Program-made: the position numbers and the translations under genes
The notes under the pieces: generated by a model
Seen by the model: the letters and a program-made list of their open reading frames with translations, nothing else
What the model was told of the DNA's origin: nothing
Databases searched by the model: none
Shown: positions 7,050 to 15,427 of the stretch, piece after piece
Layout of the letters: each line of letters opens with the position of its first letter
How positions within the stretch are numbered: the first letter of the stretch is position 1
IMG/VR virus record: IMGVR_UViG_3300042553_001111
Coordinates: 1 to 25,368 of that record
From: a virus
Strand: one strand, 5' to 3'
Length of the DNA stretch: 25,368 nt

Positions 7050-7586
7050 TTAAACTTGAATACTTAAGAAATTATCTAAGCCCATTTGTTCAATAAGTTT
7101 TAAATAAGCCTCATAAAGAATAATACCATCTTCACTACCTTGTAGGAGTGGAATCATCATGTTAGCAGTCATTTCATCTCCAACAGCTCTTGCGGCAACA
7201 ATGGTTGCTCTCTCAGCAGCAGATGCTTCTCTTACAGAATTAAGATTATATTGAATAAGTGCTACCATATCATGTCTTGTCCAAGACGGTGGTGCTACTG
7301 TTAGCGGTTGATAATCAACATCAAAAAACTCTAATCTTTTAAGATTTTCCATAGCATGTTCATGTTCTTGCTTTGCATCTTCTTTAATAACTTCTGCTAG
7401 TTTTTTATAACCCCATCTTTCTAGATGAGCGGCTTGTGCTGTTAATACTGTTGTTTGTTGCCAATGAATATTAAGAGATTTTTTTAATGATTCAATTACA
7501 TTATTATCTGAATAACCCTGTATGTCCTGTGCTTCTGTTTGCATTTTATCCTCTTGTTGTTTTAAAAGTTCATTAATATTTTTCAT
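7050..7586 (-). CDS. Bacterioferritin/ferritin-like protein with eroded iron site
   Basis: 178 residues, near bacterioferritin length (about 158) with a 30-residue N-terminal extension. The segment AHLERWGYKKLAEVI-KEDAKQEHEHA (about 53-78) matches the bacterioferritin helix A/B stretch, and the C-terminal helix (MMIPLLQGSEDGIILYEA, 143-160) matches the last helix. By eye the first-helix metal ligand Glu is His41, Glu74 and His77 are kept, the third-helix Glu is not evident, Glu152 is kept, and the final His is lost. A four-helix bundle is likely, but ferroxidase activity is doubtful. An AGGAG ribosome site is present. Confidence 0.65.
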   Translation of the reverse strand: MKNINELLKQQEDKMQTEAQDIQGYSDNNVIESLKKSLNIHWQQTTVLTAQAAHLERWGYKKLAEVIKEDAKQEHEHAMENLKRLEFFDVDYQPLTVAPPSWTRHDMVALIQYNLNSVREASAAERATIVAARAVGDEMTANMMIPLLQGSEDGIILYEAYLKLIEQMGLDNFLSIQV

Positions 7587-7595
7587 TATTTTCTC

Positions 7596-8264
7596 CTACC
7601 ATGCTTTACACGACCAAAATCTTGCCTTCCACTTGGGTCCAGGATTATCACAATTATGTCTAGCCCTAAAGCTTTTACGTCTTTCTGGAATATTTTTCTT
7701 AATTTTCATATTAGGATCGCCAAAGTTTACTTTAACCACATTGCCTTTATCATTTTTAACATAAACACTAAATTTTTTGGGACCATCAGGAGTTCTAAAA
7801 GGTTTGTTTAGTGTAACTTTGCGACCTTGGTATTCACTTGCTTTAGCCTCTCCCTCATATCTTAAATATCTACCATCCTTTTTATAGTTTCCTCTTCTTT
7901 CAAAATAATATTTTTCATATGTTACTGGATCCATATATTCATATTTTGCTTGTGTTGGAATAATAAATTCCTCAGTCTCTTCTTGAAAATCTATATAATC
8001 ATTATCATTTGGTGGAATTATTTCAGATGCTTCTATTTCTTCAACATCTCCACATTCTTCACAATCATTGTATGATAATGAAAATCCTAGAAGTTCTAAA
8101 ACACTAGAAAAAAGTCCACCCTTACTCTTCTTGCGTGTTTGACCTAAACAAATTGCTATTCTTTGTTTTTGATCTGGATATTCTTTTTTCATAGTCTCAT
8201 TACCCATACAACGAGACACAAATTTTTGACTATCTTCGTTTTGTTTTGGCTTTGGTATTGGCAT
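7596..8264 (-). CDS. Conserved phage protein with C-terminal Cys motif
   Basis: 222 residues. The N-terminal 45 residues carry a pattern found in many phage proteins: PIPKPK, a FVSRCM helix, MKKEYPDQKQRIAICLGQ. An acidic middle (about 68-100, with Cys68 and Cys71) follows. The C-terminal half (about 150-222) has 'VTLNKPFRTPDGPKKFSVYVKN' in pattern, GDPNMKIK and RKSFRARHNC...WSC. The two cysteines and His203 may bind metal. I recognise these segments from phage genomes but not a defined function. The start overlaps the GT4-like gene by 35 bases. Confidence 0.7.
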   Translation of the reverse strand: MPIPKPKQNEDSQKFVSRCMGNETMKKEYPDQKQRIAICLGQTRKKSKGGLFSSVLELLGFSLSYNDCEECGDVEEIEASEIIPPNDNDYIDFQEETEEFIIPTQAKYEYMDPVTYEKYYFERRGNYKKDGRYLRYEGEAKASEYQGRKVTLNKPFRTPDGPKKFSVYVKNDKGNVVKVNFGDPNMKIKKNIPERRKSFRARHNCDNPGPKWKARFWSCKAW

Positions 8265-9348
8265 AATAACTATTATTCTTTAATAAAGTGGATTGAATAA
8301 CATTAGATGTGTTATCCCAACTATATTTTTTAGCCGTCAACACACCATTAGGATTACTATCTATACGATTAGAATACACATATTTCATATAATGTATAAT
8401 TTGTTCTATTTGTTTATCTCCAATTTTAGCCCATTTTCCAAAACCGTTAAACCATTTGCCATCATTTGCCGGTTCTGTATCATCAATATCAATTAAATAA
8501 GAATTATCATTAGTGCAATATTCTGTATGTGCAGAATAGTTTGTAACTATTGCAGGCTTATTAAGAGCCATACTCTCTAATATTTCATTGTTCCAGCCTT
8601 CTGCTCTAGAGACAAAAACACCACAATCACAAAGATTAATAAATTCGGCTACCTGATATTGTGTTTGTAATCTACCAAAAATTTTAATTTTATCTTTTAA
8701 TTTACAGTTTTCTACTAGATTAAACCAATAATTATTTTCTGCTTCATTTAAAAAAGGATTAAATGGTAATAAATATAGTTCTACATTATCATTAATATCA
8801 AAAGCAGAATCGAAAGCTTTTAATAGGATATCTTGAGATTTTCTATGTTCCCATTTGCCAATATGAAAAAATCTATATTTATCATGTTCAATTAAGATTT
8901 TATTTTCTGGAATATTAAAAATACTCATATCAACACCGAGTGGAGCAACATATATTGGTTTAGTTACGCCATTATTCTGTAAAACTGTTTTACCCCATGA
9001 TGATGCAGAGAAGATGAAGTCTGAGTAGTTTAGGTGGTGAATCTCTCTTGGAGTAAGTTTATCAATTTCAAAAAATGGAAAAGTATAGTAATGACCATTT
9101 CCAATACGAGATGCTAGATCATATTGGTGCCAAATTTTTAAACATGGTGCTGAATAATTGAATGTTGAATTATTTTCTAATAATTTTTTGATAAGATCAT
9201 GATCTTCTGCATTATTACATTCTATATTATTTCCTATTGGAAACAACGATAAATTAATACCACTAGCATATAATGCTTTAGTGATATTTAGTGAAGTAAT
9301 TCCATATCCGGTTCCATTGATTGGACAATTGATATTAATGTTTTTCAT
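8230..9348 (-). CDS. GT4-like glycosyltransferase (group 1)
   Basis: 372 residues, typical for GT-B enzymes. The N-terminal lobe has NGTGYGIT (11-18), where the glycine-rich loop binds acceptor/donor. GKWEHRKSQDILLKAF (164-179) carries the conserved Arg/Lys pair of the donor site. Glu250 and Glu258 form the E-x7-E motif in a segment that reads SRAEGWNNEILE. It would transfer a sugar from a nucleotide donor to an unknown acceptor. It lies apart from the main glycan cassette, with an HNH endonuclease and two nucleotide genes between. Its tail overlaps the next gene by 35 bases. Confidence 0.85.
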   Translation of the reverse strand: MKNININCPINGTGYGITSLNITKALYASGINLSLFPIGNNIECNNAEDHDLIKKLLENNSTFNYSAPCLKIWHQYDLASRIGNGHYYTFPFFEIDKLTPREIHHLNYSDFIFSASSWGKTVLQNNGVTKPIYVAPLGVDMSIFNIPENKILIEHDKYRFFHIGKWEHRKSQDILLKAFDSAFDINDNVELYLLPFNPFLNEAENNYWFNLVENCKLKDKIKIFGRLQTQYQVAEFINLCDCGVFVSRAEGWNNEILESMALNKPAIVTNYSAHTEYCTNDNSYLIDIDDTEPANDGKWFNGFGKWAKIGDKQIEQIIHYMKYVYSNRIDSNPNGVLTAKKYSWDNTSNVIQSTLLKNNSYYANTKAKTKRR

Positions 9349-10075
9349 AAATTTTATTGTGTGTGTTGTTAACTTGAATAAAGGTTGTTTTACTAATTTT
9401 ATGACATATATCGATAAAATAATCTATATGAAAATCACTTTTCATTCGTTGAATATCTTTGTGTATCCATGCTATATTATCTTTCGTATATCCTTTAGAA
9501 GAATCTATTCTGTCTAAAGAAGCTGTTTTATCATGTACTGTAATTGTTTGACCACTTAAATAACAAGAAAAATTTTGTTTCTCTAAAAGCTTCTCTAGAT
9601 CATTTATGCAAAGATTAAATTTTAAGTTTCTTTTTTTTGCATTCAGTTTTATTTGAGAAAAATATGTTTTTGTGATATGTTTTGTTCCTTTGTATGATGA
9701 GTGTTCTGTGCCTCGTTTGGATAAAAAACATTTTCTACACATTTTTATTTTTCCAAAATGATATGTTGATATATTACTAGTATTTCCACAGTCACAATTC
9801 ACTTTGATTTGAGTATGAGAATCATTAGAATTGTCTAAATAACTAATAATAGTCAAATTATATTTTTTATCTCCGATTTTATATTTTCTATATTTTGCTA
9901 TAGCATTACATTTTTTGCATTGATTAAGTTTTTTTAAACTACCAGTTGGTTGTTTTTTGATTTTACCGCACTTACATTGAACATCAACATACCATATTTT
10001 ATTGATTAAATAAGATTCAGATATTACTGTATAGTTTTGATACTTACTACCAATTTTTGGTATTATACGATTCAT
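9335..10075 (-). CDS. Free-standing HNH homing-type endonuclease
   Basis: 246 residues. Two tandem N-terminal units each hold a C-x-C-x16-C-x2-C zinc site (Cys34/36/53/56 and Cys94/96/113/116), with similar sequence before each (IGSKY..TVIS and IGDKKYNLTIIS), so they are an internal duplication for DNA binding. A basic helix (KTYFSQIKLNAKKR) leads to an HNH-type nuclease region: Cys171-YLSG, SLDRID (186-191), KGYTKDNIAW (194-203) and QRMKSDF (209-215). This set is typical of phage HNH endonucleases. It is probably a selfish mobile gene between GMP reductase and the glycosyltransferase, overlapping the latter by 14 bases. An AGGAA site precedes the ATG. Confidence 0.8.
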   Translation of the reverse strand: MNRIIPKIGSKYQNYTVISESYLINKIWYVDVQCKCGKIKKQPTGSLKKLNQCKKCNAIAKYRKYKIGDKKYNLTIISYLDNSNDSHTQIKVNCDCGNTSNISTYHFGKIKMCRKCFLSKRGTEHSSYKGTKHITKTYFSQIKLNAKKRNLKFNLCINDLEKLLEKQNFSCYLSGQTITVHDKTASLDRIDSSKGYTKDNIAWIHKDIQRMKSDFHIDYFIDICHKISKTTFIQVNNTHNKIYEKH

Positions 10076-10098
10076 AAGGTTTTTCCTACTTATATAGT

Positions 10099-11220
10099 TT
10101 ATACACCAAAAACTGGATTTTTGTTGGAATGAATTTGATTGACTTTATAAAATTGTCCACATTTACTCATATTTTTTATAGAATTCGCCCCTATATAACA
10201 ACAACAAGATCTGATTCCACCCAATAATTCTTGAACTATTGTATCCAAACTTCCTTTATAGGGTACTATGATCTTTGTACCTTCGCTTGCCCTATATTTT
10301 TTAATATTATCCTCATAAGTTTCTTGTGCGTGGTGTGTACTCATTCCATAATATGTAAATTTTGTTTTTCTTTTAGGATTATTATTCCCTGGATCTAAAG
10401 GTTGCCAAAAACCTAAAGAAGAACAATATTCATACTCCCATTCTCCATCGCACGGTTCAGAACCTGCGAAAAAACCGCCAAGCATAACAAAATCACTACC
10501 TGCACATAATGCTTTACATATATCTCCAACATTTTTATGTCCACCATCAGAACAGATCAAGCCAAGTTTTTTTTCTCCGTTTTGAAGTCCATGGGCCACA
10601 TACGAGTTTTCTAAACAACAGGACAATTGAGGTAAGCCACAGCCCGTCAAAAAGCGTGTTGTACACGCTGATCCTCCACCTACCCCAGTTTTTACAATAT
10701 CAACTCCTCCATATATAATCAATTCTTGTGTAGATGATGTATTAGTAACATTACCAGCCATAATAATAGATTCTGGAAAATGCTCTCTGACTTTTTTACA
10801 ATATTTTACAAATACATCCATATGTCCATTAGGAACATCAATACATATATTAGGCTGTATTTGAGTTTGATTATAAAATTCTATTAAATGATTAAGATCG
10901 CTTTTTTTATATCCTATTGAAATAAATGTATAGTCTATATTCTGTGGATATGTCTGAAAATATTTTATTAATTGTTGAATAGTATGATATTTATGTAAAC
11001 ATGCTATCATTTTATACATGGCTAACTCTTTTGCCATTTGTATTGAACAAAAACTCATATTTGCACACATAATTGGTGTGCCATTCCATATTCTTGGTGA
11101 ATGATAAAAATAGAATGTTCTAGTAGTTTGTATATCTGATCTACTTTTTAGTGTTGATCTTTGAGGAGCAATTAATACATCATCAAAATCTAATTTGGTT
11201 TCATTTATTATTTTTTGCAT
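10099..11220 (-). CDS. guaC: GMP reductase (IMPDH/GMPR family)
   Basis: 373 residues. LDFDDVLIAPQRSTLKSR (10-27) is the family signature at the N-terminus. GVGGGSACTTR (179-189) holds the catalytic Cys186 at the same number as in human GMPR, and TGCGLPQ follows. SDGGHKNVGDICKA and VMLGGFFAG form the phosphate site. YGMSTHHA and YRASEGTKIIVPYKG near the C-terminus are the GMPR-type flap, and there are no CBS domains as in IMP dehydrogenase. The enzyme would reduce GMP to IMP with NADPH, moving guanine nucleotides back to the purine branch point. It lies 2 bases from the nucleoside-deoxyribosyltransferase-like gene. Confidence 0.9.
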   Translation of the reverse strand: MQKIINETKLDFDDVLIAPQRSTLKSRSDIQTTRTFYFYHSPRIWNGTPIMCANMSFCSIQMAKELAMYKMIACLHKYHTIQQLIKYFQTYPQNIDYTFISIGYKKSDLNHLIEFYNQTQIQPNICIDVPNGHMDVFVKYCKKVREHFPESIIMAGNVTNTSSTQELIIYGGVDIVKTGVGGGSACTTRFLTGCGLPQLSCCLENSYVAHGLQNGEKKLGLICSDGGHKNVGDICKALCAGSDFVMLGGFFAGSEPCDGEWEYEYCSSLGFWQPLDPGNNNPKRKTKFTYYGMSTHHAQETYEDNIKKYRASEGTKIIVPYKGSLDTIVQELLGGIRSCCCYIGANSIKNMSKCGQFYKVNQIHSNKNPVFGV

Positions 11221-11222
11221 GA

Positions 11223-11756
11223 TTAAATATCAAAGAATTTCCATCTGTTATGGTTGTTTATTTCTGCGTGTGTATGTATATATTTTACATACTCTTGAAT
11301 TTCTATCCAAGTAGAAAAAATCATCTGGTGTGGTATTGTGCCAAACAACCAATCTGGAGCACTATTTTTCCCTTGCTCCATATGGACAACAACAGGTTTT
11401 TTTGATCTATTAGCTAAAAAAATTTCTTCATATGTTCCACACGGATGAATATCTAAGTCTAGATTTACTATCAAAAAATCGCTTATGTCTACTAATCTTA
11501 AATCAACGGAACGAATGACTTTCATTAATTCAGATAGTTCATCATATCTTTTTTCTAATTTAAGTTTGGTCTTAAATAAGTGAGTACTAAAATCTTCCAT
11601 TCCGATGGATGATGGTTTTTTTATGGGATTAAATACTACTATCCCAAGTGATTCAAGGAATGGTGTTATACTATCTCTCCATCCAGTTCCACGGTCTGCT
11701 ACCCTATCCATTGCTCCAGCCAGATATACTCTTTGATTTTTTAGTCTAGTATTCAT
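11223..11756 (-). CDS. Nucleoside 2-deoxyribosyltransferase-like protein
   Basis: 177 residues. YLAGAMD (11-17) after a short strand is the typical opening of the deoxyribosyltransferase-like fold. VFNPIKKPS (41-49) follows the first helix. The segment DFLIVNLDLDIHPCGTYEE (93-111) includes Glu110/Glu111, where the family has its catalytic Glu ('GTxxE'). KKPVVV follows at 119-124. It would exchange or hydrolyse the base of a deoxynucleoside (or a phosphorylated form). It sits next to GMP reductase, which fits a nucleotide-pool function. The start is ATGA-coupled to the 45-residue membrane peptide. Confidence 0.75.
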   Translation of the reverse strand: MNTRLKNQRVYLAGAMDRVADRGTGWRDSITPFLESLGIVVFNPIKKPSSIGMEDFSTHLFKTKLKLEKRYDELSELMKVIRSVDLRLVDISDFLIVNLDLDIHPCGTYEEIFLANRSKKPVVVHMEQGKNSAPDWLFGTIPHQMIFSTWIEIQEYVKYIHTHAEINNHNRWKFFDI

Positions 11757-11890
11757 TTGTTTAAAAAAATAAAATCAATTAAGTTGTTAGATGGCTCTAC
11801 TCCATTGGTAAATCCATGTCTAACATTATAAATCTCTATTTTAGCCTGTAATATACCAATAATAATTGCAATAATTAATAAAAAAGTCAT
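11753..11890 (-). CDS. 45-residue one-pass membrane peptide
   Basis: This short reading frame fills the gap between two genes exactly: its ATG overlaps the upstream stop (ATGA at 11887-11890) and its TGA overlaps the next start (ATGA at 11753-11756). The peptide starts with MTFLLIIAIIIGILQAK, a transmembrane helix, followed by a polar tail of about 28 residues ending in LNK. The perfect double coupling is strong support for a real gene. Function unknown. Confidence 0.65.
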   Translation of the reverse strand: MTFLLIIAIIIGILQAKIEIYNVRHGFTNGVEPSNNLIDFIFLNK

Positions 11891-12738
11891 GAAAATAACA
11901 TTATTTGAGAAGGATTGATTACCAATTGAAAAGAAGGTAGGTTTTGTTTAAGGTTATAATGAAAGCAAACATGCTCACAATCATATGAGTCATAATTTGA
12001 TTGTAAAAATTGTTTTATTTTATAGATAGTCATACCTCCGAAAGCACTATTGACTTTGAAAACTGGTAATCCAACAGGCAGGATAAAAAATCCAAACCAA
12101 AACATCGGATAATAAGTAACTGAATCATAACCAGGTAATTCATTCCACCAATTATATCTAAATGCCCAGCTATCATAATTCCATAAACTTTTTTGGTCTG
12201 GAGATGTTACATACTTGTATTCAAAAGAATTTCCGGCTACAGCATCAACATGGTCTGGAAAATCATTTATCCAACCAAAAGAATTATAAACTCCGTTTTC
12301 ACTAAAGTCAACAAAATCCATATCTGTAACGATTACAAAATCATAATCAGAAAATTTATCTTTAATGTATTGTTTTAGTTTATTACGATATTCAGCTAAA
12401 GCCATCACTCTTTCTGTGTCTTTAACTGTACCAAATTGAGGACGATTATTTGTATCAAAAATACCAATTATATTATCGTTTTTTTTGCTAGAGTCTTGTA
12501 TTAAAGATCTGGTTTGATCTTGAGAATCATTTTCAAAAATAATAATCTTATAGTTTTTTGCTTTTTTTCCAATATTAATTAGTCTTCCTATGTTGGGCAA
12601 AATAAAATTTTCAATATTTCTTGCTAGTCCAATAAAAATAATTTTTTTATCTTTTATAAAATCTTGACCAATATCTACATATTTCTTATATGAGTGGGAA
12701 TACTCTTCTTTTAATGGTAATAATTCTTCAATATTCAT
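11887..12738 (-). CDS. CAP59/GT69-like glycosyltransferase
   Basis: 283 residues. IIFIGLARN (33-41) opens a Rossmann-like strand and helix. IIIFENDSQDQTR (65-77) matches the 'ENDSxDxT' motif of CAP59-type alpha-mannosyltransferases. AEYRNKL (115-121) matches 'YRN' in these families. VTDMDF (137-142) gives the D-x-D metal site. A VNSAFGGMTIYK segment follows in the second half. It would add a hexose to a glycan with Mn2+/Mg2+. It is ATGA-coupled to the upstream GT fusion. Confidence 0.8.
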   Translation of the reverse strand: MNIEELLPLKEEYSHSYKKYVDIGQDFIKDKKIIFIGLARNIENFILPNIGRLINIGKKAKNYKIIIFENDSQDQTRSLIQDSSKKNDNIIGIFDTNNRPQFGTVKDTERVMALAEYRNKLKQYIKDKFSDYDFVIVTDMDFVDFSENGVYNSFGWINDFPDHVDAVAGNSFEYKYVTSPDQKSLWNYDSWAFRYNWWNELPGYDSVTYYPMFWFGFFILPVGLPVFKVNSAFGGMTIYKIKQFLQSNYDSYDCEHVCFHYNLKQNLPSFQLVINPSQIMLFS

Positions 12739-14558
12739 AATGTTATTATTTCTACTTCTGGATTTATATAGCTAATAGCTAATGGTATATTAGAAATATT
12801 ATTGATAATTTGATTACATCGTGATAAACACAATATTTCTTTTAACAAGTCTATGGTCATTTTTTTATTATCGGATTTGTCTACTCTTTTATGATGTAAT
12901 TCATATCCTTTTCCATTAATAAAACCAACAGTATCAGCTTTTCCATCAGCAAGACCAAAAGACCAGTGTAAAAATTCTGCCATACTTAATCTATCAACAT
13001 CATCAATATAAAAAACTTTATCTTTATATCTTTCTACAAAAGAATAAATACCAAACTGGCTATCTGATGCCAGAAAAATTTTTGAATCTGGATATTTTTG
13101 CAGTATAGAATCTATTTGGCTAAAATAATCTTCTAGATAAATTTTACCACTCTCAATAAAATGACTAGGATGCCTATAATGGACTCCGATATTATTGTGA
13201 CTATTAGAAAAAACTTTGACCCATATTTCGTCAACTTGATTTAAAATCTCTGGGTTAAATTTAACAAAAGTTTTATAGATATTATGGATATCTTTTCTCC
13301 ATTGCTTAAATCTTTCTTTATCTCCTTTTAATAAATCTTTAGTGACTGCTGGTAGTCTAAATTCGTCGGGGCCATGCTCTCCACAATACCTTGGTAAATT
13401 TAAGTATTCATTATTAGTATGAGTATTGTCTCCTGGAAAAAATGATACGGGTTCAAAATAATCGAACCAACAATTAAAATTTTCTGTCCAATAAGCGAAA
13501 TGTTTATTTTCTCTGTGTATATTTAATAATTCATTTTTATTCCATAGTGGATAACATTTTAATCCTTGGCTCAAAGAACCAATATAAAAATTGAAAACAG
13601 AAAAAAAACCAGCATCTCTAGGAACAAAGGCGGCAGAAATATTCATGTTGCGATCCTCTAATTTAGTTTTATTAAAATAAGATATAAATGGACTTATAAG
13701 TTTAGCATTTGGTAATTTATCATTTAGTGTAATATGTTCAGCAGTAAATTCTGGATAGTTGCTAAGATCATATAGTTGATTGTGTTCATTATAAATATCC
13801 AATAATTCTTTCATTTTATATATGCTTAAACATCCAAAGGCACTATCAACTTCTGTCCATTCATTAAATATCCTATAGGAGTTCAGCCACTCTTGACTAA
13901 TACCATAATATTGTCTAAAGTTTGGATGTAAATCACAAATATTTTTTGAATCATTTTTTAGTCTAAGGGCTAATTCATCATAATGAAAATTTGAATTATT
14001 ATATGTACAATTGGCCGATATACAAGACCAATTATAATCTATGGATAAGCTTTTGACAATGCCATCAACAGGAATATTATCAATTAGATCAGAATCAAAA
14101 ATAATTACATAATCAAAATTTGTTCCTAGAGTTTCAACAGCACGTTGAAAATTTAAATTTCTATATTGTGCAAATTTAGTTATTCTATTATTAGTATCTA
14201 TTAATTCATTTTCATATTTTATAATTTGTATATTTTTATATTTTAATACTAATGAACTTAAAGCTAAATCATCATTTTTATTATTGTTATTGGTGAAAAA
14301 ACTAAATTGTGATTGCGGAAAGACTGCTAATAATCTAGATATAAAATTATCAATATATTCTACGTATAGATCGCTGTCTTTTAGTAAAGACAACACAAGA
14401 ATTTGGATATTTTTTAGATCAATGTTTTTATATTTAACTTTTATATTATCGGTATTATATACTTTGATTTTAGTAGGCTTGATGGAATAATCTAAATTAT
14501 TACTGTCAATAACAGTATTGTTTTGTAGTTCATCTTGTTTTTCTTTCGTTGTTGTCAT
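12735..14558 (-). CDS. Two-domain glycosyltransferase: GT69-like + fucosyltransferase-like
   Basis: I take the ATG at 14558 rather than a TTG six bases upstream; numbering below counts from that TTG, giving 609 residues. The N-terminal half (about 50-300) repeats the pattern of the next gene: FAQYRNLNF, IIFDSDLID (D157-x-D159) and DSAFGCLSIYKM. The C-terminal half (about 320-609) resembles the GT-B fucosyltransferase group (FUT8/NodZ/POFUT type): IGVHYRHPSH (459-468) fits the conserved 'H-x-R' motif, and FLASDSQ (497-503) is the matching nucleotide-sugar loop. One polypeptide may therefore carry two transfer steps. The donor sugars cannot be told from sequence alone. Confidence 0.75.
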   Translation of the reverse strand: MTTTKEKQDELQNNTVIDSNNLDYSIKPTKIKVYNTDNIKVKYKNIDLKNIQILVLSLLKDSDLYVEYIDNFISRLLAVFPQSQFSFFTNNNNKNDDLALSSLVLKYKNIQIIKYENELIDTNNRITKFAQYRNLNFQRAVETLGTNFDYVIIFDSDLIDNIPVDGIVKSLSIDYNWSCISANCTYNNSNFHYDELALRLKNDSKNICDLHPNFRQYYGISQEWLNSYRIFNEWTEVDSAFGCLSIYKMKELLDIYNEHNQLYDLSNYPEFTAEHITLNDKLPNAKLISPFISYFNKTKLEDRNMNISAAFVPRDAGFFSVFNFYIGSLSQGLKCYPLWNKNELLNIHRENKHFAYWTENFNCWFDYFEPVSFFPGDNTHTNNEYLNLPRYCGEHGPDEFRLPAVTKDLLKGDKERFKQWRKDIHNIYKTFVKFNPEILNQVDEIWVKVFSNSHNNIGVHYRHPSHFIESGKIYLEDYFSQIDSILQKYPDSKIFLASDSQFGIYSFVERYKDKVFYIDDVDRLSMAEFLHWSFGLADGKADTVGFINGKGYELHHKRVDKSDNKKMTIDLLKEILCLSRCNQIINNISNIPLAISYINPEVEIITL

Positions 14559-14560
14559 GA

Positions 14561-15427
14561 TCAAATAATTTCTTTTAATGCTCTTTGTATACCTTCTTCT
14601 AAAGAAATCCTAGGTTGATAAAACTTAAGCATGAGAGAAGGGTCACAAACTCTATACATAACGCCAGTTGGTGCTGTTTCCAAATGTTTAATATACGGTC
14701 TATATCCTGCTTGATTACAAACCACACCGCATAATTCATTAAATGAAATTGCTCTACCGGTTCCTAAATTATAAGTACCATATATTTTGTTTTTAACACA
14801 CTCATCGACAGCATTAACAATATCTTCAATATGAATAAAATCTCTAACTTGATAACCATCTCCCCAAATTTCAAAAGGATCCCTTTTTTCTTTCGCTCTT
14901 TGCACAAAAGAAGGGAACGGATAAGATAAGTCTTGATCTGTGCCATATCCTGAAAATGGTCTAAATATAGTTGTATTTATTCCTTCATTGGCAACAAACT
15001 TGGCTAAGTATTCACCAGTTAATTTTGACCAACCATATGTTAGATCTGGAGATTTTATGTTGTCTAAATTTATCATATCTTCTTTAAGAAGAATTCCAGA
15101 ATTCCTATATTGATATTCAATAGGATATGCGGCAGAAGATGAGAAGTAGACTATATGTTTTGGTTTTGATCGTAAGCACCACCCAAAAAATTCTGCGTCT
15201 ATTGATAAATCAACAGCAACAGATATGGGAGAATTTTCAATTGTTTGGCGACCACCAACAATAGCGGCTAAATGTATAACTAAATCAAAAGAAGAATTAT
15301 CTTTCTTAAAAAAATCTCTAGCATCATTACCTTCTTTAATATCTATACCTAAGATAGTATGATTACTATATTTTCTTAAAAAATATCCGCCAACAAAGCC
15401 TTTATGTCCTGTGATCAGTATGTTCAT
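14561..15427 (-). CDS. Extended SDR nucleotide-sugar epimerase/dehydratase
   Basis: 288 residues. GHKGFVGG (7-14) gives the G-x2-G-x2-G Rossmann motif and GIDI ends the second strand. HLAAIVGG (52-59), FSSSAAYP (95-102) with the catalytic Ser, and Tyr131-x3-Lys135 follow. RPFSGYG and GYQVRDFIHIEDIVNA are the usual substrate-side motifs of NAD-dependent sugar-nucleotide epimerases such as GDP-fucose synthase, GalE or RmlB relatives. A fucose pathway would fit the fucosyltransferase-like neighbour, but the exact substrate is not decided by these motifs. The start overlaps the upstream stop by 4 bases. Confidence 0.85.
   Translation of the reverse strand: MNILITGHKGFVGGYFLRKYSNHTILGIDIKEGNDARDFFKKDNSSFDLVIHLAAIVGGRQTIENSPISVAVDLSIDAEFFGWCLRSKPKHIVYFSSSAAYPIEYQYRNSGILLKEDMINLDNIKSPDLTYGWSKLTGEYLAKFVANEGINTTIFRPFSGYGTDQDLSYPFPSFVQRAKEKRDPFEIWGDGYQVRDFIHIEDIVNAVDECVKNKIYGTYNLGTGRAISFNELCGVVCNQAGYRPYIKHLETAPTGVMYRVCDPSLMLKFYQPRISLEEGIQRALKEII

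Noticed and set aside
14559-14564. TTG start of the glycosyltransferase fusion
   Set aside because: The ATG two codons later follows the upstream stop directly and is the usual start codon here.
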